Of a stretch of 26,047 nucleotides of DNA, positions 23,883 to 26,047 are shown in pieces; the first letter of the stretch is position 1, and each line of letters opens with the position of its first letter. Origin of the DNA: JBFGSX01 sp041581335 (GTDB lineage: Archaea > Thermoplasmatota > E2 > JACPAO01 > JAHFTW01); assembly GCA_041581335.1 (NCBI GenBank), contig JBFIDG010000011.1, forward strand, positions 1 to 26,047. Direction: 5' to 3'. The position numbers and the translations under genes were made by a program. The notes beneath the pieces were generated by a model. It saw only the letters and a list, made by a program, of their open reading frames with translations. It was not told where the DNA came from and ran no database searches.

Positions 23883-25308
23883 GGCGCTTGGCCCTGACCT
23901 CGTAGAGATCGTGGCGGCGGTCGCGCAGTTGCATGACGGTGCCTCTGCGGCGTTGCCTGCGCAGGACCTCAAGATCGATGTCGCCGACGACGACGGTCTC
24001 GACGTTGGGGTCTGCTTGGGCCGCGATGCCGTCGCGGGGGAAGCTGAAGTCGCTCGGGGTGTAGATGCCGGACTGCGCGTACTGGATGTCCATGTTCTCG
24101 GACTCCGGCAGGTTGCCCACGGTGCCCGAGGTCACGACGTACACTTGGTTCTCGATGGCACGCGCCTCGGCACAACGGGTCACACGCAGGTGGCCTTGGC
24201 GGTCTTCTGTGCAGTACGGGACGAACAGGATGCGGGCGCCGCGGTCCACGGCGATCCGACTCACTTCGGGGAACTCGACATCGTAGCAGACATGGATGGC
24301 GATCTTGCCGCAGTCGGTATCGATGACCTCGATGCGGTTGCCTGGTTCGACCCCCCACCAGCGGTGTTCGTTGGGGGTGATGTGCAGTTTGTATTGGCGT
24401 GCGATGGTGCCGTCGCGTCGGAACAGGAACGCCACGTTGTGCAATCGCCCTTCCTCTTCGACGATGTGCGTGCCGGCCAGGATGTTGATGTTGTAGCTCA
24501 CGGCCAGGTCGGCGAAGTGCTCGATGTACTGGTCGGTGTACTTGGTCAATGCCCGGATCGATGTGTTGGGGCGCTTGTCCTCGATGCAGCTCAGCAGTTG
24601 CGTGGTGAGCAGTTCGGGGAAGACGGCGAAGTCGCTGCCATAATTGGCCGCGATGTCGGTGAAGTATTGGGTCTGGCGGGCGAAATCATCGAAGTCCCGT
24701 AGCTTGCGCATCTGGTATTGGATGACGCAGATGCGGACCGGTTCGGCGGCCTTGGTGACGCGCTTGCCAGAGGCGCGGTGCTCGATGTTGCTCCATTCCA
24801 TCAGCACGGCGTAGCCATGGGATTCCTTGTCATTGGGGATGTACTCGCGCATGATGCGCTTGGGCACGAAGCCCTGCGTCGTCTGGAAGCCCAGCACAGG
24901 GTCCCACAACTTGCCGTTCCGGACGGCGGCCACGTACTGCTTGGCCGTCATCGTGTCGGCGTGCTCGTGGTACTTCGGCATACGGCCGGCAATGACGATG
25001 CGTCGCAGGTTCATCTGCTCGCACAGCTCCTTACGGGCGTCGTACAGGCGTTCGCCGATGCTCATGCCACGCCATTCGGGGTCCACCATGACCTCCACGC
25101 CGTACAGGTCGGGGCCTTCCGGGTCGTGTGTCTCCAGGCTGCCGCCGGCGGTGACCGCGTCGAACGTGTGGCGCTCGCCGTATTCTGCGAGGTCGACGAT
25201 GAGGCTGCTGGCCGAGCCGACGATGACGTCATCGGCCTCGACGACGATCTGCCCTTCGGGGAAGAGCGCCTGGTGCCGGACGAGGTGGTCGCGGCGCCAC
25301 GGCTTCAT
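23854..25308 (-). CDS. GNAT acetyltransferase-nitrilase fusion protein
   Basis: 484 aa from the first ATG. Residues 1-175 are a GNAT domain with VEVMVDPEWRGMSIGERLYDAR as the acetyl-CoA-binding motif. Residues about 190-450 are a nitrilase-superfamily domain with Glu232 (VFPELLT), Lys307 (QYKLHITPNE) and Cys341 (HVCYDVEFPE). The two-domain layout is a known family of unclear substrate. Upstream of this ATG the same frame continues with sequence that belongs to the GNAT fold (FETALTVRQATNDDIDAII, then ALQLRCFPG). It stays open back to a stop at 25444-25446 without any ATG, GTG or TTG, so the true N-terminus is unresolved. Confidence 0.9.
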   Translation of the reverse strand: MKPWRRDHLVRHQALFPEGQIVVEADDVIVGSASSLIVDLAEYGERHTFDAVTAGGSLETHDPEGPDLYGVEVMVDPEWRGMSIGERLYDARKELCEQMNLRRIVIAGRMPKYHEHADTMTAKQYVAAVRNGKLWDPVLGFQTTQGFVPKRIMREYIPNDKESHGYAVLMEWSNIEHRASGKRVTKAAEPVRICVIQYQMRKLRDFDDFARQTQYFTDIAANYGSDFAVFPELLTTQLLSCIEDKRPNTSIRALTKYTDQYIEHFADLAVSYNINILAGTHIVEEEGRLHNVAFLFRRDGTIARQYKLHITPNEHRWWGVEPGNRIEVIDTDCGKIAIHVCYDVEFPEVSRIAVDRGARILFVPYCTEDRQGHLRVTRCAEARAIENQVYVVTSGTVGNLPESENMDIQYAQSGIYTPSDFSFPRDGIAAQADPNVETVVVGDIDLEVLRRQRRRGTVMQLRDRRHDLYEVRAKRLKGDPAAPA

Positions 25309-25443
25309 GCCGGGGAAGCAGCGCAGCTGCAGCGCGATGATGGCGTCGATGTCGTCGTTGGTGGCCTGCCTGACCGTGAGGGCGGTCTCGAAATCGGCAA
25401 GGTCTCTGCGTTCGGCGCTGATATTCGGGGGCAGAAGCTTCTG
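25309..25443 (-). other. Conserved GNAT N-terminus without a canonical start codon
   Basis: On the minus strand this part, in frame with the fusion gene, encodes about 45 codons after TAG. The later ones give the first strand and helix of the GNAT fold (LTVRQATNDDIDAIIALQLR). Possible non-standard starts are CTG (25432-25434) or ATC (25420-25422). Alternatively, one base missing from the G5 run at 25427-25431 would join this frame to an ATG at 25499. Confidence 0.6.
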
Positions 25444-25444
25444 C
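25431..25444. promoter_or_regulatory. 14-bp perfect palindrome at the GNAT-nitrilase 5' end
   Basis: GCAGAAGCTTCTGC lies just inside the frame's upstream stop, beside the G5 run. It could be an operator, or a hairpin in the mRNA leader. Nothing else is evident in 25445-25553. Confidence 0.35.
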
Positions 25445-25553
25445 TACTCAACCCCTGTGGCGGGGCGGAGACACTCGGGCCAGCCTGCCACTCCGACACG
25501 CCCTGGGTCAGCCATCGCGGCGCGGTCCTTGTGCGATCGCAGCGGGGGCCTGT

Positions 25554-26042
25554 TCAGGCGATGCGCTGCACCTGGATCACGGGGTCGAGTCCAGGGCCCA
25601 AGACCACGCGGACCGCTTCCAAAGCACCGCGGTTCGGGCTGCCTGGTTTTGCGGCACCGCCGTCGAGGACATTGAACAGCCCTTGGTGGCAGGGGTCGAT
25701 GAGCCACAGTCCCGGGGCGCCGATGTCGAAGGGCGACAGGCCGGCGGAGCAGCCGTGCAGGGTCGTTCTGGCGTCGAACGCAACGAGCACCGCGTCTTCG
25801 CGCGGATGCTTCGTCGCGGGGGGTGGTGCAAAGCCCTGGGAGAGGGCGTGGTCCAACGCCTGTTGGCTGACCTTGATGACCACGAAGGTGCTGTCGCCGA
25901 GGATCACGCCATGTGCCGCGATCGGGGCCTCGCCGGCCAACGCCGAGAGCCGGAGTGGATCCGGCCCGGGGTCGTCCCGGTTGCCCTCGGTGGCCATCAG
26001 CGTCTGCGCTTCCCGCATCGGCGGGGACAGGCTGGTCGTCAC
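25554..26042 (-). CDS. Uncharacterised protein, start uncertain at window edge
   Basis: 162 aa from a GTG at 26042, but the frame is open to the window's edge. A longer protein, or a shorter one from ATG 26018 or 25997, is possible. The sequence shows strand-helix alternation (GVILGDSTFVVIKVSQQALDHAL), a long acidic/aliphatic middle (EDAVLVAFDARTTLHGCSAG) and a C-terminal strand-rich part ending LDPVIQVQRIA. There is no signal peptide, membrane helix or recognised motif; the two Cys (HGC and DPC) are not in a metal-site pattern. It is on the same strand as the GNAT-nitrilase gene, about 110 bp upstream of that frame's limit. Confidence 0.55.
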   Translation of the reverse strand: MTTSLSPPMREAQTLMATEGNRDDPGPDPLRLSALAGEAPIAAHGVILGDSTFVVIKVSQQALDHALSQGFAPPPATKHPREDAVLVAFDARTTLHGCSAGLSPFDIGAPGLWLIDPCHQGLFNVLDGGAAKPGSPNRGALEAVRVVLGPGLDPVIQVQRIA

Positions 26043-26047
26043 AAGCA

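Noticed and set aside
1..26047. Mobile elements, CRISPR arrays, prophage or defence genes
   Set aside because: No transposase, integrase, terminal inverted repeats, regularly spaced repeats or recognised defence domains are visible.

Overview
The window is about 26 kb of GC-rich (roughly two thirds G+C), gene-dense DNA from an archaeon. Several genes occur only in archaea or in archaea plus eukaryotes: TiaS (agmatidine synthesis in tRNA-Ile2), aIF5B, the diphthamide ligase Dph6 and a membrane-anchored LonB-type AAA+ protein. Some starts have a TATA-like box about 25 bp upstream, which suggests leaderless transcripts; others have Shine-Dalgarno-like motifs. The many secreted proteins, lipoproteins and LonB fit a high-GC euryarchaeal lineage, perhaps Thermoplasmatota-like, but I cannot place it more precisely. 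There is no rRNA, tRNA, CRISPR array or insertion sequence that I can support.

Region 1 (1-8692, all + strand) is an envelope/proteolysis block. It holds the C-terminal end of a subtilisin-like protease, a secreted sialidase-like propeller protein with a C-terminal anchor, the LonB homologue, an S15/CocE-type hydrolase lipoprotein, a 4-TM protein and a secreted single-anchor protein. The last four genes overlap or nearly touch. The LonB homologue keeps its ATPase motifs but has Ala and Met where the Ser-Lys protease dyad should be, so it looks like a membrane unfoldase without protease activity.

Region 2 (8737-13779) holds a SnoaL-like protein, infB (aIF5B) with an unusual acidic N-terminal extension, a short lipoprotein, a small Cys-rich ORF and tiaS. 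An imperfect duplication spans the infB stop codon and the gap after it; it is built of nested hairpins whose arms keep pairing although their sequences differ.

Region 3 (13853-17846) holds an ABC exporter pair on the + strand. It converges on a minus-strand set: an HxlR-type regulator, a Rossmann/MazG-like nucleotide-housekeeping fusion and a tRNA-dihydrouridine synthase.

Region 4 (17847-20947) starts with an AT-rich divergent promoter between the HxlR regulator and a small winged-helix protein. It continues with NadE, a nitrilase-superfamily amidase and Dph6. The amidase lies between two ammonia-using PP-loop enzymes, divergent from NadE and translationally coupled to Dph6, so it may be a stand-alone glutaminase for one or both. 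An unrecognised 140-aa protein follows.

Region 5 (20939-26047) holds a CopA-like copper ATPase, a divergent response regulator with a histidine-containing helical tail, a GNAT-nitrilase fusion whose conserved N-terminus lies upstream of the first usable ATG, and an unrecognised protein at the right edge. Convergent neighbours often overlap at their stop codons, as expected of a compact genome.
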